Shown in pieces: positions 7,240 through 14,928 of a stretch of 64,000 bases of DNA. Position 1 is the stretch's first letter. The number at the start of each line of letters is the position of its first letter. Position numbers and translations under genes: made by a program. The DNA is taken from positions 62,001-126,000 of the forward strand of contig CAZBHS010000006.1 in the NCBI GenBank assembly GCA_964491915.1, in the 5' to 3' direction. This DNA comes from JAHELQ01 sp964491915 (GTDB taxonomy: Bacteria; Acidobacteriota; Aminicenantia; UBA2199). The notes below the pieces were generated by a model. The model was given only the letters and a program-made list of their open reading frames with translations. It searched no databases and was not told the DNA's origin.

Positions 7240-9195
7240 ATGAGAGAAGAACAAATACCTTTGTTTGATGATAAAGTTTTTTTTGACCAAAGATTTACAG
7301 AATCTTATGCCGGCCTCATAATAAAAGATCCGAAAATCGCTGTTATGGAATTAATCGCCAACGCGTGGGACGCGGGCGCCACCAAAGTTCAAATTTCCTG
7401 GCCAAGCCCTGAAAAGCCCTCTTTCAAAATCACCGATAACGGTCACGGTATGACCGACGATGAATTCTGTACTATCTGGAGAACACTAGCGTACAATCGG
7501 ATTGATCAATACGGAAATTACTCAGACTTCCCGCAAGATACAACCATCAACTACAAGAGGCCTGTTTTCGGTAGAAACGGCAAAGGACGCTTCGCCGGAT
7601 TCTATTTTGGGAATGAGTATGAAGTCCGTTCTTGGAGGGACGGTACCGAGCATCATTATTTGGTGTCAAAAGGAAAGGATGCCCCTATAAAAATAGAAAA
7701 AAAAGGCGAACAACGAAAAGAAGGACATGGCTTCGAAATCTATATTGAGCAAGCTCATTTATCACTGAACGAGGAAACAATCAGAGCGGAAATCGGCATG
7801 AGATTTATCTCTGATCCGAGCTTCAATGTTTTTTTAAACGGCGAAGAAATTTCGTTCAAAGATATACCGGAAAGCAATATTAAGAAAATACCTGCCACTG
7901 TCGATGGTTTAGGAGAATTAGAAATTATCGTTATTGACGTTCAGGACACAGACCGCACAACCCACCAACATGGAATCGCCTGGCATGTAAACAAGAGGTT
8001 GGTCGGCGAATGCACCTGGAAGGGAAGTGGTCATGAAAATTTTCTGGACGGCAGGCGTATCGCGGCAAAGAGATATTCATTCATTGTTTTAGCTGATATT
8101 CTCAAAGATGTAAAATCCGCGATTCTTCCAGACTGGAGTGGTTTCAATCCTCAAAATTCTCACGTTCAAAAAGTAAACCGGACTGTTCAAGAAAAAATAA
8201 AACAATACCTGTTATCACTAACCAAAGGTAGGCGAGAAGCATCCTTCCGGGAGATCCAGGAGGCGCATAAAAGTCAAATAAAACAAATCAAGGAGATAAG
8301 CCCCAAAAGCTACCGCAGATGGGAAAACTTCGTGAAGACCGTGTTGGAGGATTGCCCATCTATCGCTCAGAAAGACATTGCCGCCTTAGCAGGCATTCTT
8401 GTCAAACTCGAGCTCTCAGAGAGCAAATACAGCCTAATTGAGCAATTGCACAAATTCTCGACAGGCCAGCTCGAAGATCTTGATGCAGTTCTAAAGCAGT
8501 GGACCTTTGATTTGGCAAAAACTGTCTTAGACGAATTAAAATTCAGATTAAGATTATTGGAAGAGCTAAAAAATAAATTGGACCGCCCAAAGGTTTACGA
8601 ACTGCATGAATTGCAACCTCTTTTTCACAAGGGGCTATGGATATTCGGCCCCGAATACGAGACAATCGAATATACATCGAACGAGGGAATGACAAAGGTC
8701 ATCCGAAAATTACTCAAAATCAAAAAAGGCAAAGGCAGTTTAAACCGGCCGGATTTTGTCGTATTACCAGATGGAACAGCGGGCTTTTATTCCTACCCAA
8801 AGTACGATCAGGAAGGAAACGAAGCGGGCATCGAGAAACTCGTAGTGATCGAATTGAAGAAACCCGGGATAAAAATCTCGGAAGAACACAAGAATCAATG
8901 CTGGAAATATATCAAAGAGCTCACATCTGTAGGAGAGCTCGACATTAAAACAAAAGTAACAGGGTTTGTCCTCGGCTCGAAGATCGATCCCAATGAAGTG
9001 AGTGAACGGACCGAGCGAGACGGGCAGGTTACAATCAAACCTCTAAAATACTCACATCTCATAACGCGAGCCGAAAATCGCCTCCTCAAACTATACAACA
9101 GGGTAAAAGGCGCTCCCTTTCTAAACCAGGATCAACGAAAGGAATTAGATCCCGAATCAGACAATCCCCAAGCCCAACTTTCTTTCAAGAATTAA
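7240..9195 (+). CDS. GHKL ATPase fused to PD-(D/E)XK-like nuclease domain
   Basis: 651-residue protein. The N-terminus is a GHKL (Hsp90/MutL/MORC-like) ATPase: ELIANAWDAGA at 37-47 gives the Mg-binding Asn41, DNGHGM at 66-71 is the G1 box, and GRNGKGRFAG at 111-120 is the lid glycine motif. A helical middle region follows (about 330-470). The C-terminus has a nuclease-like pattern: RPDFVV with Asp505, then VVIELKKPG with Glu538 and Lys540. A DNA-acting defence or restriction-type enzyme is likely but not proven. Stand-alone gene with a weak ribosome site, bracketed by 27-bp repeats and lying between the 3.4-kb repeats. Confidence 0.7.
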   Translation: MREEQIPLFDDKVFFDQRFTESYAGLIIKDPKIAVMELIANAWDAGATKVQISWPSPEKPSFKITDNGHGMTDDEFCTIWRTLAYNRIDQYGNYSDFPQDTTINYKRPVFGRNGKGRFAGFYFGNEYEVRSWRDGTEHHYLVSKGKDAPIKIEKKGEQRKEGHGFEIYIEQAHLSLNEETIRAEIGMRFISDPSFNVFLNGEEISFKDIPESNIKKIPATVDGLGELEIIVIDVQDTDRTTHQHGIAWHVNKRLVGECTWKGSGHENFLDGRRIAAKRYSFIVLADILKDVKSAILPDWSGFNPQNSHVQKVNRTVQEKIKQYLLSLTKGRREASFREIQEAHKSQIKQIKEISPKSYRRWENFVKTVLEDCPSIAQKDIAALAGILVKLELSESKYSLIEQLHKFSTGQLEDLDAVLKQWTFDLAKTVLDELKFRLRLLEELKNKLDRPKVYELHELQPLFHKGLWIFGPEYETIEYTSNEGMTKVIRKLLKIKKGKGSLNRPDFVVLPDGTAGFYSYPKYDQEGNEAGIEKLVVIELKKPGIKISEEHKNQCWKYIKELTSVGELDIKTKVTGFVLGSKIDPNEVSERTERDGQVTIKPLKYSHLITRAENRLLKLYNRVKGAPFLNQDQRKELDPESDNPQAQLSFKN

Positions 9196-9241
9196 GACGA
9201 CAATCATCTGCTCTACCGATACCGAAGACAGCGTAGGGAAC

Positions 9242-9268
9242 CCCCACGCACCTGTCCCCTGATTTTCC
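9242..9268 (+). repeat. 27-bp direct repeat, right of GHKL gene
   Basis: Second copy of the repeat at 7062-7088, 46 bp after the GHKL stop codon and 39 bp before repeat copy 2. Confidence 0.8.
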
Positions 9269-9324
9269 TCGAAAATCGCTTCCTATCCCAAACTCACTAA
9301 TAAACTGCGAATCATGAACCGGAT

Positions 9325-9353
9325 TTGACTAATTTATTTCGCTATGATTTAAT
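9325..9353 (+). promoter_or_regulatory. Promoter of SLATT-DRHyd pair, copy 2
   Basis: TTGACT, 17-bp spacer, TTTAAT, as in copy 1. The sequence upstream of the -35 differs between the copies beyond 17 bp. Confidence 0.55.
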
Positions 9354-9386
9354 ATTTCTTCGGGTAACACAATTGGAGGTGAACGA

Positions 9387-10358
9387 ATGCCTGAGGGACA
9401 TGAACAAGAGGGATACACGTTGGTACAACTAGCGTGGCGGCAATTTGGCGCCTATGATAAATTCGCTGAATTGCAAAAAAGAAGATCTACGCGAGTTCAC
9501 TTATTGTTAATTATTTTGAGCGCATTGTTGGTGCTTTTTGTCCTGATAAAAACGCAACTGTCTCTTTGCAAATTGAATTATAATCAAACTTCATATTACG
9601 AATCTCTCGATGATATCTTAGAATTCTTGATCTTGATATTTCCAATTTCCCTCACAGCCATTGTCGCCGCAAACAACCGGTTTAAACCACTCAAAAAATG
9701 GGTCCTCCTCCGCTCTGCGGCGGAAGCGTTGAAAAGTGAAATCATGCGTTTTCGAGCCGCCGTTCCTCTGCAAAAGGACAATGAATCCAGAGATAAAATT
9801 CAAAACACGTTGCAACAGCAGATGGATGGAATCTCCGAGAACTTGATGCAATCAGAAATCAATCTTACAGAGATAACGAATCGAATGCACGAGAACAACG
9901 AAACACTCTCCGAGCCAATATTTCTATCTTCCGAACAATATATAAACGAACGATTGGATGAACAGTTAAAATTCTATTCCGGTCACGTCAAAAAATTGGA
10001 GTTGAAGCTAAAACTCTTCAATTACGGCATTTATGCATTAGGCGGTATTGGAACATATTTGGCCGCTACTAACCGGCAGCTATGGATTGCACTAACGACA
10101 ATAGTAGTCAGCATTATTTCAACTTACCTGGAACAGCAACAGACAGAGAACACTCTCATGATCTACAATCAATCCGGATCAAGGCTTTTGAGAATAAAAA
10201 ATTGGTGGCTCTTGCAACCGGAGAAAAATCGTGAGAATCCAGCGTTGGTGGAACGCCTCGTAGATCTGACCGAAGATGCCCTCAAAACTGAAACTGGAAA
10301 ATGGGTAGAAAATATGGAAGTCGCTCATCAAAAAGACCAAGCGGTCCCAATCCATTAG
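9387..10358 (+). CDS. Double SLATT (DUF4231) membrane protein, copy 2
   Basis: Encodes the same 323 residues as the gene at 3251: two two-helix membrane modules, each followed by a DUF4231-type helical region. Same promoter and GGAGGTGA site. It lies 191 bp downstream of the GHKL-nuclease gene on the same strand. In this copy the three accessory genes could act as one island of GHKL-nuclease, SLATT and DRHyd/TPR. Confidence 0.75.
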   Translation: MPEGHEQEGYTLVQLAWRQFGAYDKFAELQKRRSTRVHLLLIILSALLVLFVLIKTQLSLCKLNYNQTSYYESLDDILEFLILIFPISLTAIVAANNRFKPLKKWVLLRSAAEALKSEIMRFRAAVPLQKDNESRDKIQNTLQQQMDGISENLMQSEINLTEITNRMHENNETLSEPIFLSSEQYINERLDEQLKFYSGHVKKLELKLKLFNYGIYALGGIGTYLAATNRQLWIALTTIVVSIISTYLEQQQTENTLMIYNQSGSRLLRIKNWWLLQPEKNRENPALVERLVDLTEDALKTETGKWVENMEVAHQKDQAVPIH

Positions 10359-10371
10359 CAAGGAGAGACGC

Positions 10372-11700
10372 ATGGAAAAAGAACTTTGCTTCGTTTTAAT
10401 ACCGATAATAGAAGGTAACCGAAAGCCCAACGTAGAGCAGAGGATCTACTTTCGCAATTCTCTTCTAACAGGCATCGATGAGGCGGAACTCCATCCGGTA
10501 TATCCTGCGGATGATGTTGCCATCGCCCCGGAGATGGCCCCAATCTTCAGTAACCTCGTCCTCTGCGAATACGCGGTTGTGGACATTACAGGGGCGGACG
10601 TGCGGTTGTGTTATGAATTGGGTAAACGGGAAAGTCTTCATCCGTATAAGACTGTAATCATGTATGATGAAGGAATGCCGCCGCCGATTGATTGCTTCCA
10701 GTCAAAGACATTGCCGTACAAGAGGGATGAGAATGGCGAATGTGTCGATATGGAAGGCATTGTCGCCAGGCTTCGGGAATTGTTGATTGAGATTCAGGCA
10801 GCCACGTTCGTTACAAATCCGGTGTTCCAGGTAACGGCGGATGCTAAGCGGAAAGTGGCGGTGGGGCATCAGAAAACCGACGTGTTTCGGCAGCAGGTCT
10901 TCTACTCCCCCTCCATCAAAGAAAAATTATCCGCCGCCAGGGATACTGGGAAGGAAGCGATTCTGAGATTGAAGGAAAAATTCGATGTCGATGCTCTCGA
11001 TCCCGCGGTTTTGATCGACTTTTTATTGTCTTTTAGAGCTGTGGATGGTTGGGAGGAGATGGTGTCGTTGTGTAGGGAAATGCCTCCGGTTGTCCGGGAG
11101 TTGGTGATGGTGCAAGAGCAGTTGGCCTTCGCGTTGAACCGGTTGGGGGACAGCGAAGAGGCGGAAGCGATTCTGCATCGAGTATTGAAACGGGTTGGCC
11201 CGAATAGTGAGACGTTGGGGATTTTGGGGCGCGTGTACAAGGACCGGTGGGAAGATTCGCTGGATAAAGGAAATCAAGAAAACGCCGATGATTTGCTGGA
11301 ACAGGCGATCGACACCTACATCAAGGGATTCGAAGCCGATTGGCGGGATGCTTATCCGGGAATCAGCTCGATTACGTTGTTGGAAATCAAGGCGCCGGAG
11401 GATCCAAGGAAAGAGGAATTGCTTCCGATCGTCACATATTCCTTGAAGCGGAAGATAGAGCTTGGGAGCCCGGATTACTGGGATTATGCCAGCCTGTTGG
11501 AGATTGCCGTCATCAGCGACTCACCCGAAGAAGTTTCGGGGCATCTCGATAAAATGTCGGAGCTTATTAGAGAGCAGTGGGAAGCCGTAACCACGTCGCG
11601 GAACATCCGCCTCATTCGCGAATCGAGGCAGGAACGGGGTATCGAGTGTCCCTGGATCATTGATATCGAAGCCCGGTTGGAACGGCTGACAAAAATTTAA
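10372..11700 (+). CDS. DRHyd/TIR-like plus TPR (DUF4071) protein, copy 2
   Basis: Identical to the 442-residue protein at 4236: deoxyribosyltransferase/TIR-like domain with the YELG glutamate, then a TPR-like DUF4071 region. It follows the SLATT gene by 13 nt and converges on rsmA with 6 bp between stop codons. Confidence 0.65.
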   Translation: MEKELCFVLIPIIEGNRKPNVEQRIYFRNSLLTGIDEAELHPVYPADDVAIAPEMAPIFSNLVLCEYAVVDITGADVRLCYELGKRESLHPYKTVIMYDEGMPPPIDCFQSKTLPYKRDENGECVDMEGIVARLRELLIEIQAATFVTNPVFQVTADAKRKVAVGHQKTDVFRQQVFYSPSIKEKLSAARDTGKEAILRLKEKFDVDALDPAVLIDFLLSFRAVDGWEEMVSLCREMPPVVRELVMVQEQLAFALNRLGDSEEAEAILHRVLKRVGPNSETLGILGRVYKDRWEDSLDKGNQENADDLLEQAIDTYIKGFEADWRDAYPGISSITLLEIKAPEDPRKEELLPIVTYSLKRKIELGSPDYWDYASLLEIAVISDSPEEVSGHLDKMSELIREQWEAVTTSRNIRLIRESRQERGIECPWIIDIEARLERLTKI

Positions 11701-11706
11701 AATAAA

Positions 11707-12483
11707 TCAAGAGTCTTTTCTAAGTTCACGGAATAGTTGTAGGAAGTTTTGGAGGGGGAGTTGTTCGGCTCTGGAGTTTGGGGGGATGTTCAGGATTGTC
11801 AGGATGGTGGTGAGGGTTTGTTTGGGGTAGTGGGGGGATAGGTTGTTGAGGATGGTTTTGCGGCGGTTTTGGAAGGAGATTTTCAAGAGGCGGTAGACGG
11901 AGGGGATATCGATGCCTTCTTCGGGAATATCCGGGCGGGAGGTGAAGTGGAACACGGAGGATTTGACCTTGGGGAGGGGATTGAACGAGCCGGGGCTTAC
12001 GTCGAAGAGGACTCGGGAGTCGAAGAGGTAGTCGAACATGAGGGATTGGGGAGAATGTTTTGTGCGGATCAATTTGTTCACGAATTCTTTTTGGAGCATG
12101 AACACGCCTTTTTTGATGTGGGTGTGGTTGGCGATGATCCAATCGGCGAGGTCTTTGGAGATATAGTAGGGGATATTTCCCACAAGATCGACCGGGCCTC
12201 GAGGGAAGGCTTCGTCGAGCCGGAGCTTCAATACATCGCTGCGGATAATTTCCAGTTCTTCGGGAAAACGTTCTTGAAGTTGGTCTGCCAATTGGCGGTC
12301 GATCTCGACGACAGTGAGCTTGGGATGGGATTGCGGTAGTTTTTTGAGGAGTAGCTCGGTGAGGATTCCATTGCCGGGGCCGATTTCAATGGGAGCGCCT
12401 GCGAATGGGACGGCGGCTTCGGCGATTTTTTGTGCCACGGAGCGGTTTATGAGGAAATTCTGGCCGAGTTTCGCTGATTTCAT
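11707..12483 (-). CDS. rsmA: 16S rRNA dimethyladenosine transferase RsmA (KsgA), copy 2
   Basis: Identical to copy 1 (258 residues, motifs GPGNG and NIPYYIS). Here the ATG overlaps the stop of a complete HAD hydrolase gene (ATGA), so the two are translationally coupled and share the promoter near 13217-13245. This is most likely the ancestral, expressed copy. At 258 residues it is slightly shorter than typical KsgA. Confidence 0.92.
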   Translation of the reverse strand: MKSAKLGQNFLINRSVAQKIAEAAVPFAGAPIEIGPGNGILTELLLKKLPQSHPKLTVVEIDRQLADQLQERFPEELEIIRSDVLKLRLDEAFPRGPVDLVGNIPYYISKDLADWIIANHTHIKKGVFMLQKEFVNKLIRTKHSPQSLMFDYLFDSRVLFDVSPGSFNPLPKVKSSVFHFTSRPDIPEEGIDIPSVYRLLKISFQNRRKTILNNLSPHYPKQTLTTILTILNIPPNSRAEQLPLQNFLQLFRELRKDS

Positions 12484-13205
12484 GAGGATAGTCCAGTCAA
12501 CAATTCTTTTAGGGAGTGGATGATGGGGATATCGGGGATAGGGTTTGGTTGAAGCTTGTCTCGGTCCAGGAGCAGGGTGTCTATCCCGGCCTTCCGGGCG
12601 CCGAGGCAGTCGTCTTCGAGACTGTCTCCGATATGGAGAACGTCGTTGGCCGGCAGACGGCAATCATTGAGGATATAATGAAAGGCGCCGGGTTGGGGTT
12701 TTGCGAAACCGATTTCCGTCGAGATATAGATGTGTTTGAAGTATTTGGCCAGGTCCAGGTCGGCGAGGGTTCGATGGAGGCGATGGTCCCAATTGGAGAG
12801 GACCACAAGCTCCATACCGTGTTCTTTTAATGTACGCAATACCGGTAGAACGTCGGGATAGGGCCGCCAATACTTTCCAAGAGCGTACTCTTCGTGGCAT
12901 GCGTTGAAGATTTTATCGATGTCTTCATGCTTCAATAGGTCTCCCATGGATTCCAGGAATATCTCTCTCCACCAGGAATAAGATCGTTCTTCGTTAGCCA
13001 GGGCATTGGCGTTATTATTACGGCGGTTTTCCGCTGTGCGCCGTTTCAAGGAAGAGAGGAACCTGGGATGTATCTCGCCGCCATCGAGATTGTATCCGAA
13101 TCCTTTTGCGATGCCGGCGTAGGCGTCCCCCACTTTTGGGAACGGATGGATCAATGTAAATCCAGCGTCAAAGGATAGTACTCGAGGAATGCGTTCAAGT
13201 CTCAT
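12480..13205 (-). CDS. HAD-superfamily hydrolase (HDHD3-like)
   Basis: 241-residue phosphatase-type protein. Motif I is SFDAGFTL near residues 11-18, where the second Asp of the usual DxD is Gly, as in some HDHD3-like members. A helical C1 cap follows (about 25-115), then motif II VVLSNWD, motif III lysine in GFAKPQPGAF and motif IV HIGDSLEDD. Substrate unknown. First gene of a two-gene operon with rsmA. Its 3' end is duplicated at 6344-6560. Confidence 0.85.
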   Translation of the reverse strand: MRLERIPRVLSFDAGFTLIHPFPKVGDAYAGIAKGFGYNLDGGEIHPRFLSSLKRRTAENRRNNNANALANEERSYSWWREIFLESMGDLLKHEDIDKIFNACHEEYALGKYWRPYPDVLPVLRTLKEHGMELVVLSNWDHRLHRTLADLDLAKYFKHIYISTEIGFAKPQPGAFHYILNDCRLPANDVLHIGDSLEDDCLGARKAGIDTLLLDRDKLQPNPIPDIPIIHSLKELLTGLSS

Positions 13206-13216
13206 GGACCTATTTT

Positions 13217-13245
13217 ATTGCAATGGAGGGGGATTGTAAAGTCAA
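13217..13245 (-). promoter_or_regulatory. Promoter of HAD-rsmA operon
   Basis: On the minus strand TTGACT (13245-13240), 17-bp spacer, TGCAAT (13222-13217). The start codon follows after 11 nt, giving a very short leader. Confidence 0.5.
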
Positions 13246-13306
13246 TTACATATATAGGTGATTTTGCGAAAAAATAACAGGAAAAATGTTGAATTAAGTT
13301 ATAGAT

Positions 13307-13334
13307 TTGTTTACAATTTAAGCACGTGTAGAAT
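13307..13334 (+). promoter_or_regulatory. Promoter of S74-domain protein gene
   Basis: TTGTTT (13307-13312), 16-bp spacer, TAGAAT (13329-13334). A leader of about 35 nt carries an AAGGAGA site before the ATG at 13374. Confidence 0.4.
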
Positions 13335-13373
13335 TTCGATGAATTCAGGCGGATTGAATAAGGAGACTTTGCG

Positions 13374-14885
13374 ATGAAGAAAAAAATGAGTGGCGCAACG
13401 GCACTGATCGTTGCTGCAATAATGGTTTTATTTTTTAGCCTGCCGGGCTTTGCCGGCGATGTGGCGGATGTGATTCTTGGTTCCCAGACCATTCACTTCC
13501 AGCCGAAAGTTGGATATACTAAATTGGTTGTCCGGGTTTCAGCGCCGGACGGCAATGTGTACGACAGAGTTTTTAAATCCGGCGCGGACGCGGTCATCCA
13601 ACTGCCGGGAAACGCCCCGGATGGAAGTTACAATTTTGAAGTGAAGGCGTTATATGACAACTCCGCCACCCGTGAAAACGGAACTGAAGTGAAGGATGCC
13701 CGGATCATTGCCGGCTCGACCCCAAGGGTGCAAGACGGTCATTTCAGAGTCCTGGGCGGCAGTATTGTACTTCCGGCTCCTGAAACGGTGAACCGGCCGG
13801 ACGATATCATGCACCTCGACGATGTGATTATCACATCCAGTTTGTGCGTTGGATTCGACTGCATCAACGGCGAGAGTTTTGGGTTCGATACCATGAGGTT
13901 GAAAGAGAACAATCTGCGTATCCACTTTCAAGACACCAGTTCCACTGCCTCATTCCCCACCAACGACTGGAGAATCGTCATCAATGATTCGGCAAACGGC
14001 GGCGCCAACTATTTCGCGATAGAAGACTCAGATTCAGCCAGACAGGTTTTTAAAATAGAGGGAGGAGCGCCTGCCAATTCATTGTATGTGGATGATTATG
14101 GTAGAGTAGGCATGGGAACGTCTACTCCGGTTGTGGAACTCCATATCGCCGACGGCGACACCCCGACGGTGAGATTGGACCAGGACGGCTCCATGGGTTG
14201 GGCGCCCCAGATTTGGGATGTGGCGGGAAATGAAGCGAACTTCTTTATTCGCGACACCACCAACGGCTCGAAGCTTTCTTTCCGGATTCAGCCGAACACT
14301 CCCGGCGACACCTTGTGTTTAAAAAACGACGGTAATGTCGGCATCGGAACGTGGTCGCCAGAAGCAAAGCTCGAAGTGCAAGGAACAGGCGTTGACGTTC
14401 AGTTCCTGATTGAGCGCACCGATGGAGCCACCGGCCAGTTGACCGCCAAAGCCGGCGTCGTAAACTTTGGTTCAAAAGGCGCTCACCCGCTTCGTTTGAT
14501 GGTTGAGCAGGTGTGGAGAATGAATCTCAGCAATGACAACAGCATGACTATGGCAAGCGGAGCGAGCTGTACCGATGTCGGCGTCTGGACAAACGCCTCC
14601 AGTATCGAATATAAGGAAAACATCCAGGAATTGAACGCCGAAGAAGCTATTGAAACCCTCAATGGCCTGACTCCGGTCAAATACAACTACAAGAAGAATA
14701 AGACAGAAGAATATGTCGGCTTCATTGCCGAGCAGGTGCCTGAACTGGTTGCCACTAACGACCGCAAAGGCATGAGCCCCATGGATGTTGTCGGCGTATT
14801 GACAAAGGTATTGCAAGAACAGCAGAAAACCATCGAGGAATTGACCGAAAAAGTTGAAAAACTGGACCGGAAAATCAATAACTAA
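13374..14885 (+). CDS. Secreted tail-fibre-like protein with S74 self-cleaving chaperone domain
   Basis: 503 residues. A Sec signal peptide spans about residues 1-28 (ending LPGFAG). A beta-rich middle contains repeats of the type GRVGMGTSTPVVELHI and GNVGIGTWSPEAKLEV, as in phage tail-spike and adhesin-like proteins. The C-terminal 95 residues are an intramolecular chaperone (peptidase S74): SSIEYKENIQ, with a Ser409/Lys414 pair spaced as in the endosialidase catalytic dyad, FIAEQVPEL, then a coiled coil ending EKVEKLDRKIN. Such domains trimerise a fibre and then cut themselves off. Single gene with its own promoter; it converges on a GT-C gene. A surface fibre or adhesin is likely. Confidence 0.8.
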   Translation: MKKKMSGATALIVAAIMVLFFSLPGFAGDVADVILGSQTIHFQPKVGYTKLVVRVSAPDGNVYDRVFKSGADAVIQLPGNAPDGSYNFEVKALYDNSATRENGTEVKDARIIAGSTPRVQDGHFRVLGGSIVLPAPETVNRPDDIMHLDDVIITSSLCVGFDCINGESFGFDTMRLKENNLRIHFQDTSSTASFPTNDWRIVINDSANGGANYFAIEDSDSARQVFKIEGGAPANSLYVDDYGRVGMGTSTPVVELHIADGDTPTVRLDQDGSMGWAPQIWDVAGNEANFFIRDTTNGSKLSFRIQPNTPGDTLCLKNDGNVGIGTWSPEAKLEVQGTGVDVQFLIERTDGATGQLTAKAGVVNFGSKGAHPLRLMVEQVWRMNLSNDNSMTMASGASCTDVGVWTNASSIEYKENIQELNAEEAIETLNGLTPVKYNYKKNKTEEYVGFIAEQVPELVATNDRKGMSPMDVVGVLTKVLQEQQKTIEELTEKVEKLDRKINN

Positions 14886-14901
14886 TAGAACCAATACCAT
14901 A

Positions 14902-14927
14902 GGAGATATGCCTCCGGGCATGTCTCC
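14902..14927. terminator. Hairpin between convergent genes
   Basis: GGAGATATGCC (14902-14912) pairs with GGCATGTCTCC (14917-14927) across a TCCG loop: 11 bp with one T-G pair. There is no T-run, so it may be a non-canonical or bidirectional terminator between the S74 gene and the glycosyltransferase. Confidence 0.45.
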
Positions 14928-14928
14928 G

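Larger units (their letters stand above)
6561..9307. other. Insert between the two large repeats (2747 bp)
   Basis: Sequence found only once, lying between the direct repeats. It contains a 49-codon peptide ORF with a promoter, the GHKL-nuclease gene and four copies of a CCTGTCCCC motif (three forward, one inverted). One copy is 10 bp from the left junction and one is about 50 bp from the right junction. No transposase, integrase or clear terminal inverted repeat was found. The element could be a vehicle-free insertion, an integrated circle or an assembly join. Confidence 0.7.
9308..12696. repeat. Large direct repeat, copy 2 (3389 bp)
   Basis: Copy of 3172-6560. Its right end continues directly into the rest of an intact HAD gene, so this right flank is probably the original chromosomal context of rsmA, while copy 1 keeps the original left flank next to the flippase. 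Confidence 0.9.

Noticed and set aside
6561..9307. Insertion sequence with transposase
   Set aside because: No transposase or integrase gene and no terminal inverted repeats were found in the insert.
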